DNA from: Argentina anserina
Lineage: Eukaryota; Streptophyta; Magnoliopsida; Rosales; Rosaceae
Assembly (NCBI RefSeq): GCF_933775445.1
Contig: NC_065873.1
Span: 29,698,001-29,762,000, forward strand
Direction of reading: 5' to 3'
Length of the DNA stretch: 64,000 bases
The notes below the pieces were generated by a model that searched no databases, was not told the DNA's origin, and saw nothing but the letters and a program-made list of their open reading frames with translations. This document shows, one piece after another, positions 13,050 to 22,879 of the stretch. The translations under genes and the position numbers were made by a program. Position 1 is the stretch's first letter, and every line of letters begins with the position of its first letter.

Positions 13050-14833
13050 TTATTCCAATCTGAGCCTATTGCAAACAAATGTTGCATTAACAAAGTCTAA
13101 TACTGGCACCGGTTGGATTTCAAAATATGTTGCTGTAGCAAGGTATGCACATGATAAACCGATGTATATTTTAAACCAGACCGATGAAAATATGGTAAGG
13201 TAAATGATAACCACTGTCAAAAAAAGTATCAACAAAAAATTTACCAGACCCTTGATCGCCGAAATGTCTTCTTCTCCTCCTTCATTAGGGAAATGGCCTT
13301 TATTATCAAAATCTGACAGCATATTGTCCTTGAGGTGGAATGTGTCCACTAACCAAGACGCAGCATCTGTGCTAGACTCTGGGATCTCTTCTATTGGGAT
13401 ACGCCTGACATGAATGTGTACTTCTGAAGGATCTACACCAAATGCATTGTCCATAAATGAAGGGCATTGATTCTTGTATGCAATTGTCAAGTCATAAACT
13501 GCAGGTAAATGCAGAAGGTATAAGTTTAACCAGAGAAAAATTTGTAAGGAATTTACCATGTTGAAAAAGTCGCATAATGTAGTTTAATTACCTGCATCAA
13601 AAGAACCCCTTAGGGCTTCTAAGCAAGCACAAAAACCTTTAGTCCTTGGAAGTAGTACATGTGACAGCACTGGAAGTCCATTTTCAGCAGCAAATGTCTG
13701 GCTCTGTTTGCATTTTTCTTCACTGCACAAGATACAAAACAAGGGAATTTAATTGAATAAACACATGATTTAACCTGCAATATACAAAAATTCCAAGTAT
13801 GTCGGTAGGTGATGCAACCGGTATACCATTACGATTATCAAAAAGGGTTTCTACCACTAGTTACTTGGTATTGCAGATAGTTGCAGGAAAAAAAAGTTTG
13901 TAATATTGTTAAGGAAGATCGACTAAAATGATAGGTTCAATGACTGCAATGTTTATTAACCAACACTAAGAATCAACCACTAATTACTTGGTATAGCAGC
14001 TAGTTGGAGGAAAAAAATTGGTAATATTGTTAAGGAAGATCGACTAAATGATAGGTTCAACGCCTGCAATGGTTATTAATAACCGAATCAACAGTGAAGA
14101 CACATGTCTCTTCCTATATTCTTTATCTTGAACATGGAAGCGATAGATAGATCGATTAATAAAAAAAAATAGACATATACAGGAGAAGTAGTAAGTAGTA
14201 GTACTCGTAATCAGTTCCTTCAGGAAAAATAGAAAGCCAGAGAGGGTCTCGAGGATCAACAAAACTCAGTAGCTTTTGCCGGAGAATTGGTTCATCAACT
14301 TCCCATTTCCTCTTTAATGGAATGAACTCCAGAATGTGAAATCCCCAACCAAAAACAGGCAGCTTCATTAAACTGCTCTTGAGCACATATTTTATATTTC
14401 CGAGAGACCCTTTTCGCAATGCAAGATCCCACAAGTACATCCAATCAACCTCAGTTTTGTGATTTGCAATAATCAAAATGCGCTCTCTAGGAGGGACAGT
14501 ATCGCCCGAAAATACCACTTTAGTCCCGTTTATCTTTTCGAATAGAAAGGGCCAGAGAGCCAGCCACCTACCAAATAGAAAGGATGTTGCTTTTCTGCTG
14601 TAATGTATGCTAAAAAGTCTCAACAAAACAGCTACCACCGGCGCAAAACACACTAGAATGGTGAATGCAGTAGAAAGAAACACCACCAAACATAGAACAC
14701 CTCTTACAACTCTAAAAGGGGTCAAGGGCCTGTGCTTCAGTTTACTATCGGCTTTCAAGGGACTGCAAACCTCCACCTCCTTCCAGGAACCTTCTTCAAT
14801 GGAGCTGCAGTTCATTTTAATCTCGATCATCAA
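13050..14833 (-). CDS. LPAT4: 1-acyl-sn-glycerol-3-phosphate acyltransferase, LPAT4/5 type
   Basis: Three minus-strand exons (14205-14833, 13592-13722, 13050-13498) give 402 codons. The enzyme transfers an acyl chain to lysophosphatidic acid to make phosphatidic acid in glycerolipid synthesis, in this clade at the ER. The acyltransferase motifs are [12 protein letters not shown] (NHx4D), [13 protein letters not shown] and FPEGTDY. An N-terminal membrane segment follows the basic start, and C-terminal hydrophobic helices ([20 protein letters not shown]) anchor it. The downstream blocks [20 protein letters not shown] and HIHVRRIP match Arabidopsis LPAT4/LPAT5. Met7 (14815) is an alternative start and may be the real one. 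The first donor (GATTACGA/gtacta) makes the junction FPEGTDYDEEKC; it is the least certain join. A leader exon probably lies near 15341-15525. Confidence 0.93.
13853..14085. repeat. Imperfect tandem duplication in LPAT intron 1
   Basis: Two diverged copies of about 107 bp, at about 13853-13960 and 13978-14085, share CACTA(G/A)TTACTTGGTAT, a poly-A run, TAATATTGTTAAGGAAGATC and GATAGGTTCAA. The copies differ by scattered substitutions and small indels, so the duplication is not recent. Confidence 0.8.
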
Positions 14834-14852
14834 TCAATGCATCCTATCTCTA

Positions 14853-15340
14853 CTTAGACATATAAATTAAATGTCCCCAAAATATAATGAATATACTACA
14901 CTACCATCTTATCAAGCCAAACCTCACAAGATGCTGTATTACAATGTGGTTTAACTATCAGATCCCAATAACAATTCCAAATTTCAACCAAACGGTACCA
15001 TTCTACTCATGTAAAATAAGAAACGAAGAATATTTGTGGTCGGATGCTATATCACCAAATCCAAAGATACGAGAATACAGAGTGCGAATCTCAGATTCCT
15101 AAAACAGAAAAGCAACAAACGTGAAGATCGACTCCAATTGGTACAAGATCAGAATGAATTGACACTAACCATTCTTCTGGGGTCGCCACTACACGTCTGG
15201 GACTGGCGTTCTCTCTGGCCTGAAGGCTTCAATTGAAGCATGCATGTTCTATCAGATCGAATTCAGACCAAAACCAAAGCCCGGAATGCCATTCTTAATC
15301 CGCAAATAACAAAATCAACGTAAAAACTGCATGTATTTAC
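14853..15340 (-). other. LPAT4: Probable leader intron of the LPAT gene
   Basis: On the minus strand a donor CCATGAG/GTAAATAC at 15341/15340 lies 165-190 bases below a TATA-like TTTATATA (15555-15562). An acceptor-like TAAG or TAG stands at about 14850-14855, just upstream of the coding exon. The acceptor position is uncertain. Confidence 0.45.
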
Positions 15341-15554
15341 CTCATGGCAATCTTTTTCGGTGAAGATCTCATGCCAATTTCGAGTCGGAGAGAATTTTCC
15401 AGAAGATTGTGGTTGTTGAGAGAAAGATGAAACGAGTAATATGTTGTAGGAAATACGATACAAGCTGATGATGATGTGAGGTAAGAGATCGGTTTTTTGA
15501 TATTGATGGATATAAGATTCCAAAAATAACGAGACCCCGGTGAGGCGAAATCCC

Positions 15555-15562
15555 TATATAAA
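15555..15562 (-). promoter_or_regulatory. TATA-like element of the LPAT gene
   Basis: The + strand reads TATATAAA, so the minus strand reads TTTATATA followed by G. It is placed suitably upstream of the proposed leader exon (about 15341-15525). Confidence 0.4.
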
Positions 15563-15599
15563 CAGATGCAGAGCATAAGTGCGAGCAGGGGAGACACTC

Positions 15600-16015
15600 A
15601 CCATTAAAATTGAAAGGGATGATGACAAAGAAGGAGAATTGTGAATGCGTCAAACCAACCTAATAAAAAGCTCAGTTTTGTCGGACTGATTTGATTGGTT
15701 TACATAGTCCCCGATAATGATATTTTAAGCAGATTTGGTGACGCAAGGAGTCTAACGCATGTCACGCTACTAGTTAGTTATAGTTTTTTTGTATTTTATA
15801 ATTTACCTTACGATTTTAGGGTTTAATTAAGGTTATGAATCTTAACATCAAGTTCTAGAGGTAGTAGTAATATAATTTCGCCTTCGAAAAGCGGCATTAT
15901 CACGTCAAGTTTCGATAATTTTTGAATTATTATTCAAGAACTAGAAAGGAAATCGACACTCGACAGGAATTGATGGATCGCAGATGAAAAGAAAAATTAC
16001 AATTTTCGACAAATT
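15600..16015. other. Spacer between LPAT promoter and UBC12 pseudogene
   Basis: AT-rich sequence. I looked here for a poly-T tract that would mark a retrocopy tail of the minus-strand pseudogene; only short T runs are present, so the tail cannot be shown. Confidence 0.35.
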
Positions 16016-16562
16016 CTACATGCACCTTGTGAAATAAGTTTCCCCCACCTTTCTACCAGACATGGCTGTTCTTACATAATTTCGAAACTTCTCTGGGTTG
16101 TGTCTCAAAACTTCAGCTGCATCATGATTTAAGGGATCTTCATGATTCGGTTCCGTGAAAAGATGATACAATCCATAAATAACTGTGTTTATGTTAAGCA
16201 CAGGCTTCCAATCTTCACGTAGGATGTTGAGGCAGACATTCCCATCCAAGTCGATGTTGGGATGGTAAACTTTTGTTTTACACTTAACTTAGGTGCCTCG
16301 TGCGGATAGATAGCCGAGATCTGAAATGAAAACACAAACTTTCCGCCTTTGTAATATCCTTCATCTGGTGTAATCGAGACCTCAAAGTTCACAAGGTCGT
16401 CTTTGCCATTGGGGAAGTTTATGGTACAAGATTTTGGTAAGTTCAGCTCAGTTATATCTTTGTGCAGGCGCAATTCCCAGCTGTTTGTTTCTTGACATGA
16501 ATTCCTCCATTGGTTTCAGCAAGTTCTCTCTGCTGCTCCTTAACTTTGAATAGCCTAATCAT
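16016..16562 (-). pseudogene. NEDD8-conjugating enzyme (RCE1/UBC12) pseudogene, intronless with two frameshifts
   Basis: Minus-strand sequence covers the whole E2 in three frames without introns. It begins [18 protein letters not shown] at 16562, shifts frame near AAGAAACAAACAGCTGGG (about 16480), continues [15 protein letters not shown] to YPHEAPK, shifts again near 16290, then resumes as [20 protein letters not shown] and ends RCM with a stop at 16016-16018. Each shift looks like loss of a single base. The catalytic cysteine region (NVCLNIL) is still readable, and substitutions such as [11 protein letters not shown] depart from the family. UBC12 loads NEDD8 onto cullins; this copy cannot encode a full enzyme. 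Absence of introns suggests an old retrocopy, but no poly-A tail or target duplication was found, so that origin is an inference. Confidence 0.87.
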
Positions 16563-17052
16563 ATCTTCTGTTTTTTCACCAACTAAGTCTGATCTTCTGT
16601 TTCTTCTGGGTAGCAGCACCTTAGGGGATGGCATAGCCTTAAATAAAGTTAAGGGCAAATCACTTTGGAAAAAAAAAATATTTTTTTTTGAAGTATGAGT
16701 TTGTTCTTCGAGCAATTGTGGAGGAGGTACTTATAAAGGGGGCACAATTGGAACAATGTCCATCTATAAGGATACATCATACATCGTCTACCTGTGGTCC
16801 GTGGAGGAGAGGCGGATTTGGATTCCACCAAGCAAAAGGAAAAGATTGTTTACAATTCCTATGTCTGTGAGGAATTTACATATTCATATTCCTAGTTTGG
16901 TTTAGATTTGTAAAATTTTAGAGGTTTACTTCAGGAAGGATTAGAGAAAGGCATAAATTTGGCAAGTCCAGTAAGCTTTCTCATGTTTCCACTTAGTATT
17001 AGGAAAATTTGGTATTCCTCTGGTTTCAAGGTAAACTCATTGTTGGAAAGTG

Positions 17053-17060
17053 TATAAATA
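17053..17060 (+). promoter_or_regulatory. TATA box of the PDLP-like gene
   Basis: TATAAATA about 97 bp before the ATG at 17150. A start of transcription near 17085 would include both candidate ATGs. Confidence 0.6.
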
Positions 17061-17149
17061 CTCCCACAGCATATTGTTGTAAGATATCTGTATCTAAGTT
17101 CTTCAAGCAATATCAGTTTTTGTAAGCGTTCTACATACTCCATCCAACA

Positions 17150-18097
17150 ATGCTCGTAGCATTTGTTCGTCGTTTCTCAAAGATGAGTCTCAAGCCACTG
17201 CTTTTTCTTTGGTTTAATCTACTTGTCTGCACATTCCTTTTCACTTCCCTCCCCGTCGGCGTTGCTATGAGTAACGCTTCGGAGGATTACACATCTTTGG
17301 TTTTCAATGGGTGTTCAAAACAAATGTTCCCAAACAATGCCTACCCTGAAAACCTCAAATCCCTCATGGACTCACTGGTCTCAAGCTCTTCACTTAAGCT
17401 CTTCTCCGCTGTCACAGCCACCTCTAGCGACCGCACTAACGGCATTAATGGTCTTTATCAGTGCTGCGGAGATCTCTCCCCAGCCGAGTGCAACACCTGC
17501 GTAAGCAAGATTCCTCCTCTAGTCAGCCAACTCTGTGGACAAACAAGTGTCGCGGCCCGAGTCCAGCTCGGCGGGTGCTACTTGCATTATGAGATTGCTG
17601 ATTTAAAACCATCTGATGCAACTGCATTTCTCTATAAACGTTGTGATGATCAAGCGAAGGCGGCTGGGATTGGTGAAAAAAGGGACACAGCTTTCGGCAT
17701 ATTGGAAAACGATGTCAAGAATAGTACTAGTCCTGAAGTTGGTGGATTGTACACCAGTAGCTATGACACTGTGAATGTTTCAGGACAATGTGAAGGTACC
17801 TTAGCGAACCAGCTGGATTGCCTGACCTGCCTGCAAAGTGCTTCTCAGAAGGCCAGGACCGAGTGTGGAGATTCTATTTCAGGGCAGATATATCTCTACA
17901 GCTGCTACATTAGCTACAGCGCCTCCTCAAATGCCAGTGCCAATGGTGTGCCATATTCACGTAAAGTCGCTGCAGGCTCTGGTAAAAATGATTCAGGTTC
18001 GAAGACAGCGGCTATCGTCATCCTAATGATTTGCATTGGTGCTTTTATATTAGGTACTGCTGTGTATTACATTAGAAAGTTCTTAAACAGTGGGTGA
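17150..18097 (+). CDS. Plasmodesmata-located-protein-like, two Gnk2 (DUF26) domains and one TM helix
   Basis: Single-exon ORF of 315 codons. It has an N-terminal signal peptide (LLFLWFNLLVCTFLFTSLP), two cysteine-rich Gnk2/DUF26 domains, and a C-terminal transmembrane helix (AAIVILMICIGAFILGTAVYYI) followed by a very short basic tail (RKFLNSG). That layout is typical of PDLPs, which sit in the plasma membrane at plasmodesmata and promote callose closure. The first domain has the canonical C-X8-C-X2-C (QCCGDLSPAECNTC). The second reads C-X9-C-X2-C (QCEGTLANQLDCLTC), one residue longer than usual. ATG 17150 has good context (AACAATG), but Met12 at 17183 gives a more conventional signal peptide. 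Most PDLP genes I know have an intron before the tail; none is needed here. A secreted cysteine-rich repeat protein is the alternative name. Confidence 0.85.
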   Translation: MLVAFVRRFSKMSLKPLLFLWFNLLVCTFLFTSLPVGVAMSNASEDYTSLVFNGCSKQMFPNNAYPENLKSLMDSLVSSSSLKLFSAVTATSSDRTNGINGLYQCCGDLSPAECNTCVSKIPPLVSQLCGQTSVAARVQLGGCYLHYEIADLKPSDATAFLYKRCDDQAKAAGIGEKRDTAFGILENDVKNSTSPEVGGLYTSSYDTVNVSGQCEGTLANQLDCLTCLQSASQKARTECGDSISGQIYLYSCYISYSASSNASANGVPYSRKVAAGSGKNDSGSKTAAIVILMICIGAFILGTAVYYIRKFLNSG

Positions 18098-18199
18098 ACA
18101 AGGAAATAGATTAGACAGGATGCAGATAGTTTTGCCATATGACACTGGCTAGGATAGCATGAGACTGAAATGTAAACAAAATACTTTTTGGCTTGAAAA

Positions 18200-18840
18200 T
18201 TGATAATCTATGATGATAATAGCTCTGGTAACCTTCTGTATGATTTTTCGTTCATAATATATAGCTGTGTTGGGTATAAGAGCATGCTATTTAATTGCCT
18301 CATTTGCCTGGAAAGCTATTATTTTCCAGCTGAGTTGTTAATGGACTTGAAGCTGATGGTATCGATGTCCACACATAATATATCACTATCATTCCGAGTC
18401 AGTTCAATCTTGTTCTACATAAAATGTAATTTCTTTCTTTTAACCAAACAGTTAGCTGCTGAAGCAAAAGACTACTTTACTTGATGTCACTCAGTAATTA
18501 AAAAAAAAACCCAGAATTCTTGTTGGTACTTGTTCATATGTTTTGATTTTGGTTGCGACCCAATTTCCCCTCATTCACACACACCAATACCTCAAATACA
18601 AATTAAACCACTTGATATCGAATAACATACTTAATCGATCATAAAGGAGCGAAGTCCTCATGAAGTATATTGATAACATCATTTCTTTTGAACGATGTAC
18701 AAGCTTATCAGATCAAGAAACAGATCATATATATTCACAATGTGTTTCCTATGTATATTCCCAGTAAAAGAATAAAATTACAAACAAAATCTTTTTTTTT
18801 TTTTTTGAAAACCTGTAACAACTCATCACCTGCTTCTGTT
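18200..18840. other. Intergenic spacer between PDLP-like and ELO genes
   Basis: Convergent 3' flanks with A- and T-runs (about 18498-18507 and 18790-18805). No gene, TIR pair or RNA gene recognised. Confidence 0.35.
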
Positions 18841-18844
18841 TTGC

Positions 18845-19801
18845 CTAGCTTTGTTTAAGCACGTTGTTTGACTCCAACCCAGATCCCCAATGTGAGGAAC
18901 CACCTTCGTCTCTAACCACGTTTGAATTCTTCAAATGCGTTCTCACATAGAACTTCATGAACAGCAAAAGAATGGCCGCATTGAGCACCGAGTTGAACAG
19001 CCACGCCCCAATTCCGTTGCACCCGCCTTTGAATACCTGCACCAACAGCACGCCCACGTGGCACGCCAGGTTGCATCCCAGCAAAGCCACCTGGCAGTTG
19101 GCCACGAGTGGGAAGCACGCGCCTCGCAGCCCTACCCCGACCCAGAAGCGGTAGGCGTAGACGACGGTCTGCTCCACTGTGGTGGCGAGTATGGCCGGGA
19201 CCTGGAAGGACTGGGAGAACTCGAGCCAGAGGAACGACGTGAAGATGAGGATCGACTTGTTGAGGAGGTGGAAGGAGGTGAGTCGCCGGCGGCGCCGGAG
19301 TATCGTGAAGAATGTGCGGAGGAGGTGGAGGAATCTTGAGAGGTAGAAGACGTAGGACCAGAAGAAGACGCGCCCGGAGGGGCGCGTGCCGAGAGGGAAG
19401 CAGAGGAGCCACTGCAGCGGGGTGGTCTTGGTCCGCCGCCAGAGCCACCGCGTGTCTCGAATCTCGGCGGCCGCGGACAGGAGCATCCCGACGAAGATGA
19501 CGGCGGAGATTACCGCCATCAGGAGGCTGTGCGCTGCCGGGACTGGGCCGAGGGGGACCGGACGGCGGCGGCGGAAGAGGGTGAGGATGAGGTGGAGTGT
19601 GACGGCGGCGGCGATGTAGGCGGGGATGACGGTGAAGAGGAAGGACCACGTGGAGCCCCAGGATTGGGTCGGACTCCAGCGGAAGTTTAGAATCATTGGG
19701 TGCTCTGATAAACAGTACTTAATTCCCTGTAACATCTTCATAATCTGCAGCATCATAGAATTACGTCTGACGAAGTATACGTGTTCGATGAATTGTCTCA
19801 A
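18845..19801 (-). CDS. ELO (GNS1/SUR4) family membrane protein lacking the HxxHH box
   Basis: Single-exon ORF of 318 codons with about seven hydrophobic segments. Family blocks are SEHPMILNFRWSPTQSWGST, EIRDTRWLWRR, LQWLLCFPLGTRPSGRVFFW, LWLEFSQSFQ, YRFWVGVG and FKGGCNGIGAWLFNSVLN. They place it in the plant clade of Arabidopsis At1g75000/At4g36830 (HOS3-like), not with canonical fatty-acid elongase ELOs. Where canonical ELOs have the HxxHH iron-type box, this protein reads HLLNK at residues 178-182, and the preceding KxxExxDT block is SRFLHLLRTF. A conventional 3-ketoacyl-CoA synthase activity is therefore doubtful. The homologous start is probably Met23 (19735) just before LQGIKYCLSEHP. The ORF is strikingly GC-rich compared with its flanks. 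It neighbours a RING gene and LPAT as in Arabidopsis At1g74990-75020. Confidence 0.9.
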   Translation of the reverse strand: MRQFIEHVYFVRRNSMMLQIMKMLQGIKYCLSEHPMILNFRWSPTQSWGSTWSFLFTVIPAYIAAAVTLHLILTLFRRRRPVPLGPVPAAHSLLMAVISAVIFVGMLLSAAAEIRDTRWLWRRTKTTPLQWLLCFPLGTRPSGRVFFWSYVFYLSRFLHLLRTFFTILRRRRRLTSFHLLNKSILIFTSFLWLEFSQSFQVPAILATTVEQTVVYAYRFWVGVGLRGACFPLVANCQVALLGCNLACHVGVLLVQVFKGGCNGIGAWLFNSVLNAAILLLFMKFYVRTHLKNSNVVRDEGGSSHWGSGLESNNVLKQS

Positions 19802-19949
19802 AAAACTATAACGATTACGAATAATCTCGATCGGCTGTTGAAAGGTAAACTGAAGTGTAGTGTGGATGTTGAATTATGGTTGTGTGGTGGTCAGCGGATT
19901 ATAAAGGGAGGCGGAGAAGTGGAATAAGGTGGGCGACTGAATGCGGAAG

Positions 19950-21380
19950 CTTCTTTCTTGGGGTCGTATTGTTGTTTTTGTGCTGGTATCGCTTAAGCTG
20001 GAAATGGACCGACGACGCCAAAAATGAAATTTGAAGGAGTCGGTATCTTGGACCTCAAGGATATGTTATGGTAATGAATAAAGTTTTTATTATTGGCCTA
20101 AAACAGTCAATTCAGCAAGAGATGAAAAGGACGGTCGGGGGATGGTAATTGGCCTGGTGATTAGTGAAGGTCCCAATACAGCGCGTCACACTCGCATATG
20201 AAACATGACTTGCATCAGTTGCATGAGCATTTTGACTCTTCCCTTTTTCTCTTCGACTCTTCCGATGCGTATAATCTATGTCTATTATTTTTGGTAGCTT
20301 GATGCCTAAAAAGGATGCTTGCTTGTTAGAGTGTTTCACCTGAAAATCCTTTCCGTACTTGGTTGATTATGGATGCTTCTGTTGTAGTGATCTCGTACAC
20401 AGTGATCATATAATATACCAACTGGTGTCTCGATTTATAGAAGATTACAATATACATTTTAGGTATCTTGAAGGAAACCTAATTCTATGTGGAATAGTAA
20501 AGTCTCTTCTCTCAAATGATCTTCAAAATCTCTGTATAATTCTTTGTCTGCCCTTGAATTAGCAAAAGAAAGAAGTGAAATGATTGATTGTGGAATAATT
20601 TAGCTAGCTTTGAGTTTTTGAAAACAAGGATAAAATCGGAAACTAAGGGATCAATATTTAAATGCCGGGTATATTAAAAATTGTGCTAAGTACATTTAGC
20701 AACACCCTAATATTAATGTGTTAGGTTAAAAGGCGGAGTATACAGTAAAGCGCATGCTTAGAAGCAGTTGTTGGTGGTTGTCTGCGTTTGGTGTGGATGG
20801 CGGGATGTGGTAGAACTAGAAGATCCTAACATTTAACTCGTGTTTACTTTTAAACCTAACATAATTTACTTGTTTATGCAACTCTACTCTTCTTATACGT
20901 TTTCCTAGATTCACATGCGCTGTAAAATTTTCCAATTAGGTAACAAGAAATTAACATGACTTAGTTTAAAGTTTCAACTTTAACTTTAACCGTAACATAA
21001 TCTATTATAAAATATCTCATCTACAACGTATAGACATTTGATTACTTTATAAATTCAGGTTTTACCTTAAATAATCTCTAGACTATTCGAGATGATGTTG
21101 GAGGTACTCATTGTGTAATCGGTAATCTCTCTTAGAGCGGGAATTTCATATAAAAGTTTCAAGCTGACTAATAAAAATGACGTCCATTGCCCATTTATCA
21201 GTAATATTGTAAGTGAGAGGTTATCAGTGGAGTTTTATTAGTTAATGTTTTTGATAATTTATTTCTTTATTTATAATTGTTAAAAAACATGAACCTTTTT
21301 TAAAGGAAATACGAGGACTAGAATCCACCATTAAAAACTGGCAGGTGGAAAACAAAAATACAAAGGAGAGGGGAAACTCC
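19950..21380. other. Divergent promoter region, ELO (-) and RING (+)
   Basis: AT-rich intergenic DNA between two divergent genes. TTTATAAT on the minus strand near 19898-19906 could be the ELO TATA element. No gene or clearly bounded transposon is seen; short open frames here have no family match. Confidence 0.4.
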
Positions 21381-21531
21381 TGAGATCTCCAAGCGCGTCA
21401 ACATTAGCTTCGCATCTTCCCCCAAACCCAAACCCCAAAGTTTCCTACATCTCTCCGTCAACCCTTCTCGTTTTGACTACGCTTCCATTCCCATCCACTC
21501 CTTCTTCCTCGTCTTCTTCCTCTATGTAAAG

Positions 21532-22031
21532 GTCAGTCCTCGTTAACTTCTCTTCTCTTCTTTGATCGGATTGTTTGATTAGAATTATTCATATTGCTTG
21601 TTTACAGTGAAATTGGTTTTGTAATGTCTGGATTCTGAGAATTGATGAAGAGTAAATCCCAAATTGATGCTATGTTTTGTATATGTTAGCATGATGTTGA
21701 TGTTTGCGTTCTGAAGCTCGGAAAATTTTAGGCTGAGTTCATATTTCTGATGAAAGTTAGGAACAGAGAATTATGAAATCAAGCATTTAACTGAAATTTC
21801 CATGATGCGTAAACCTTTCATTTATTCATAGTGCTTGTAATTAAATGGACTAGTTGGAGTTTACTTCATTTTGATAAGAGTAATCCAGTTGTGTAGGGTT
21901 TTATGTTTCTAATTCAAATTACCAGTAAATGAATACGTGATGGATAGTTCAATGTAACTGTGACGTTTCAATGGCTGGTGTTGATCTAATAGTATGATAC
22001 ATGATTCAATTTTAAGAGGCTTGTCCTCCAG
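21532..22031 (+). other. Leader intron of the RING E3 gene
   Basis: AAAG/GTCAGT at 21531/21532 and CTCCAG at 22031 bound a 500-bp GT-AG intron that ends two bases before the ATG (22034). The first leader exon is pyrimidine-rich (about 21440-21531). Confidence 0.7.
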
Positions 22032-22033
22032 GT

Positions 22034-22765
22034 ATGGCAAGTGGTTTTGGGGATTCTGCGAGTAGGCCGTCGCAATCACAAGGGCCTTCATTCCCCAGCA
22101 GTAACAATAGTAACGGGGATGCTGGTAATTTCGAATGCAATATCTGCTTCGATTTGGCCCAAGACCCCATTGTTACCTTATGCGGCCATCTTTTCTGCTG
22201 GCCGTGCCTTTACAAATGGCTCCACATTCACTCCCATTCTCAGGAGTGTCCTGTTTGCAAAGCTCTTGTGAAGGAGGAGAATTTGGTTCCCTTGTATGGT
22301 AGGGGAAAGACATCTACTGACCCTAGATCGAAGTCAATTCCTGGAGTTGACATTCCGAATCGTCCAGCAGGACAAAGACCTGAAACAGCTGCTCCCCCAG
22401 AGCAAAATCATTTCGCTCAACGTGGATTTGGATTCATGGGAGGCTTGGGAGGTTTGGGAGGGTATGCTCCACCAATTGCAACCACGACAAGGTTTGGGAA
22501 TTTCACCTTCTCTGCAGCTTTTGGTGGCCTTTTCCCGTCTCTGCTCAATTTTCAGTTGCATGGGTTCCCTGATGCTCCTATGTATGGTGCAACTGCCGGA
22601 TTTCCGCATGGGTTTCATAATACATTTCATGGCCACCATGGACATAGATACAATTTCCGTCCTGGTCCTCGTGTTGGTCGTCCTGCTGTAGTTCAAGATT
22701 ATTACCTGAAGATGTTGATTATGTTTGTTGTAGCTTGTGTTCTTATGGCTCTTTTGTGGCAATAG
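22034..22765 (+). CDS. RING-type E3 ubiquitin ligase, RNF5/RNF185-like, ER tail-anchored
   Basis: Single coding exon, 243 codons. A C3HC4 RING finger lies at residues 35-75 (CNICFDLAQDPIVTLCGHLF, then WPCLYKW and CPVC). It is followed by the conserved YGRGK, DPRSK and IPNRPAGQRPETA blocks, a Gly/Phe-rich middle (GLGGLGGYAP, TRFGNFTFSAAFGG), and a C-terminal transmembrane tail (YLKMLIMFVVACVLMALLW). This layout is that of small ER-membrane E3s in the RNF5/RNF185/RMA group, which work in ER-associated degradation. The closest Arabidopsis relatives by memory are At1g19310 and At1g74990, the same loci expected from neighbouring gene order. The start follows a leader intron and yields the conserved short Ser/Asn-rich N-terminus. 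Confidence 0.95.
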   Translation: MASGFGDSASRPSQSQGPSFPSSNNSNGDAGNFECNICFDLAQDPIVTLCGHLFCWPCLYKWLHIHSHSQECPVCKALVKEENLVPLYGRGKTSTDPRSKSIPGVDIPNRPAGQRPETAAPPEQNHFAQRGFGFMGGLGGLGGYAPPIATTTRFGNFTFSAAFGGLFPSLLNFQLHGFPDAPMYGATAGFPHGFHNTFHGHHGHRYNFRPGPRVGRPAVVQDYYLKMLIMFVVACVLMALLWQ

Positions 22766-22879
22766 ATTGAATATCCATTTAAACAGCACGCTTAGGGTGC
22801 TTGTATATGTGATAGTTTATATCTACTGTTTCTGACAATGAGGGAATTGTTCATATTTTACCATGTTCTGTTATGTCGT

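Noticed and set aside
16563..16715. N-terminal extension of the UBC12-like pseudogene (upstream in-frame codons)
   Set aside because: The functional family starts MIRLFKVKE; upstream codons show no conservation and contain A/T runs typical of non-coding DNA.
18912..19649. Long open frames (up to 245 codons) in other frames and on the other strand of the ELO gene
   Set aside because: Product of high G+C content. The protein is Arg/Pro/His-rich low complexity, while the ELO frame has clear family motifs.
22334..22789. 151-codon frame antisense to the RING gene
   Set aside because: No family resemblance and fully overlaps the well-supported RING ORF.
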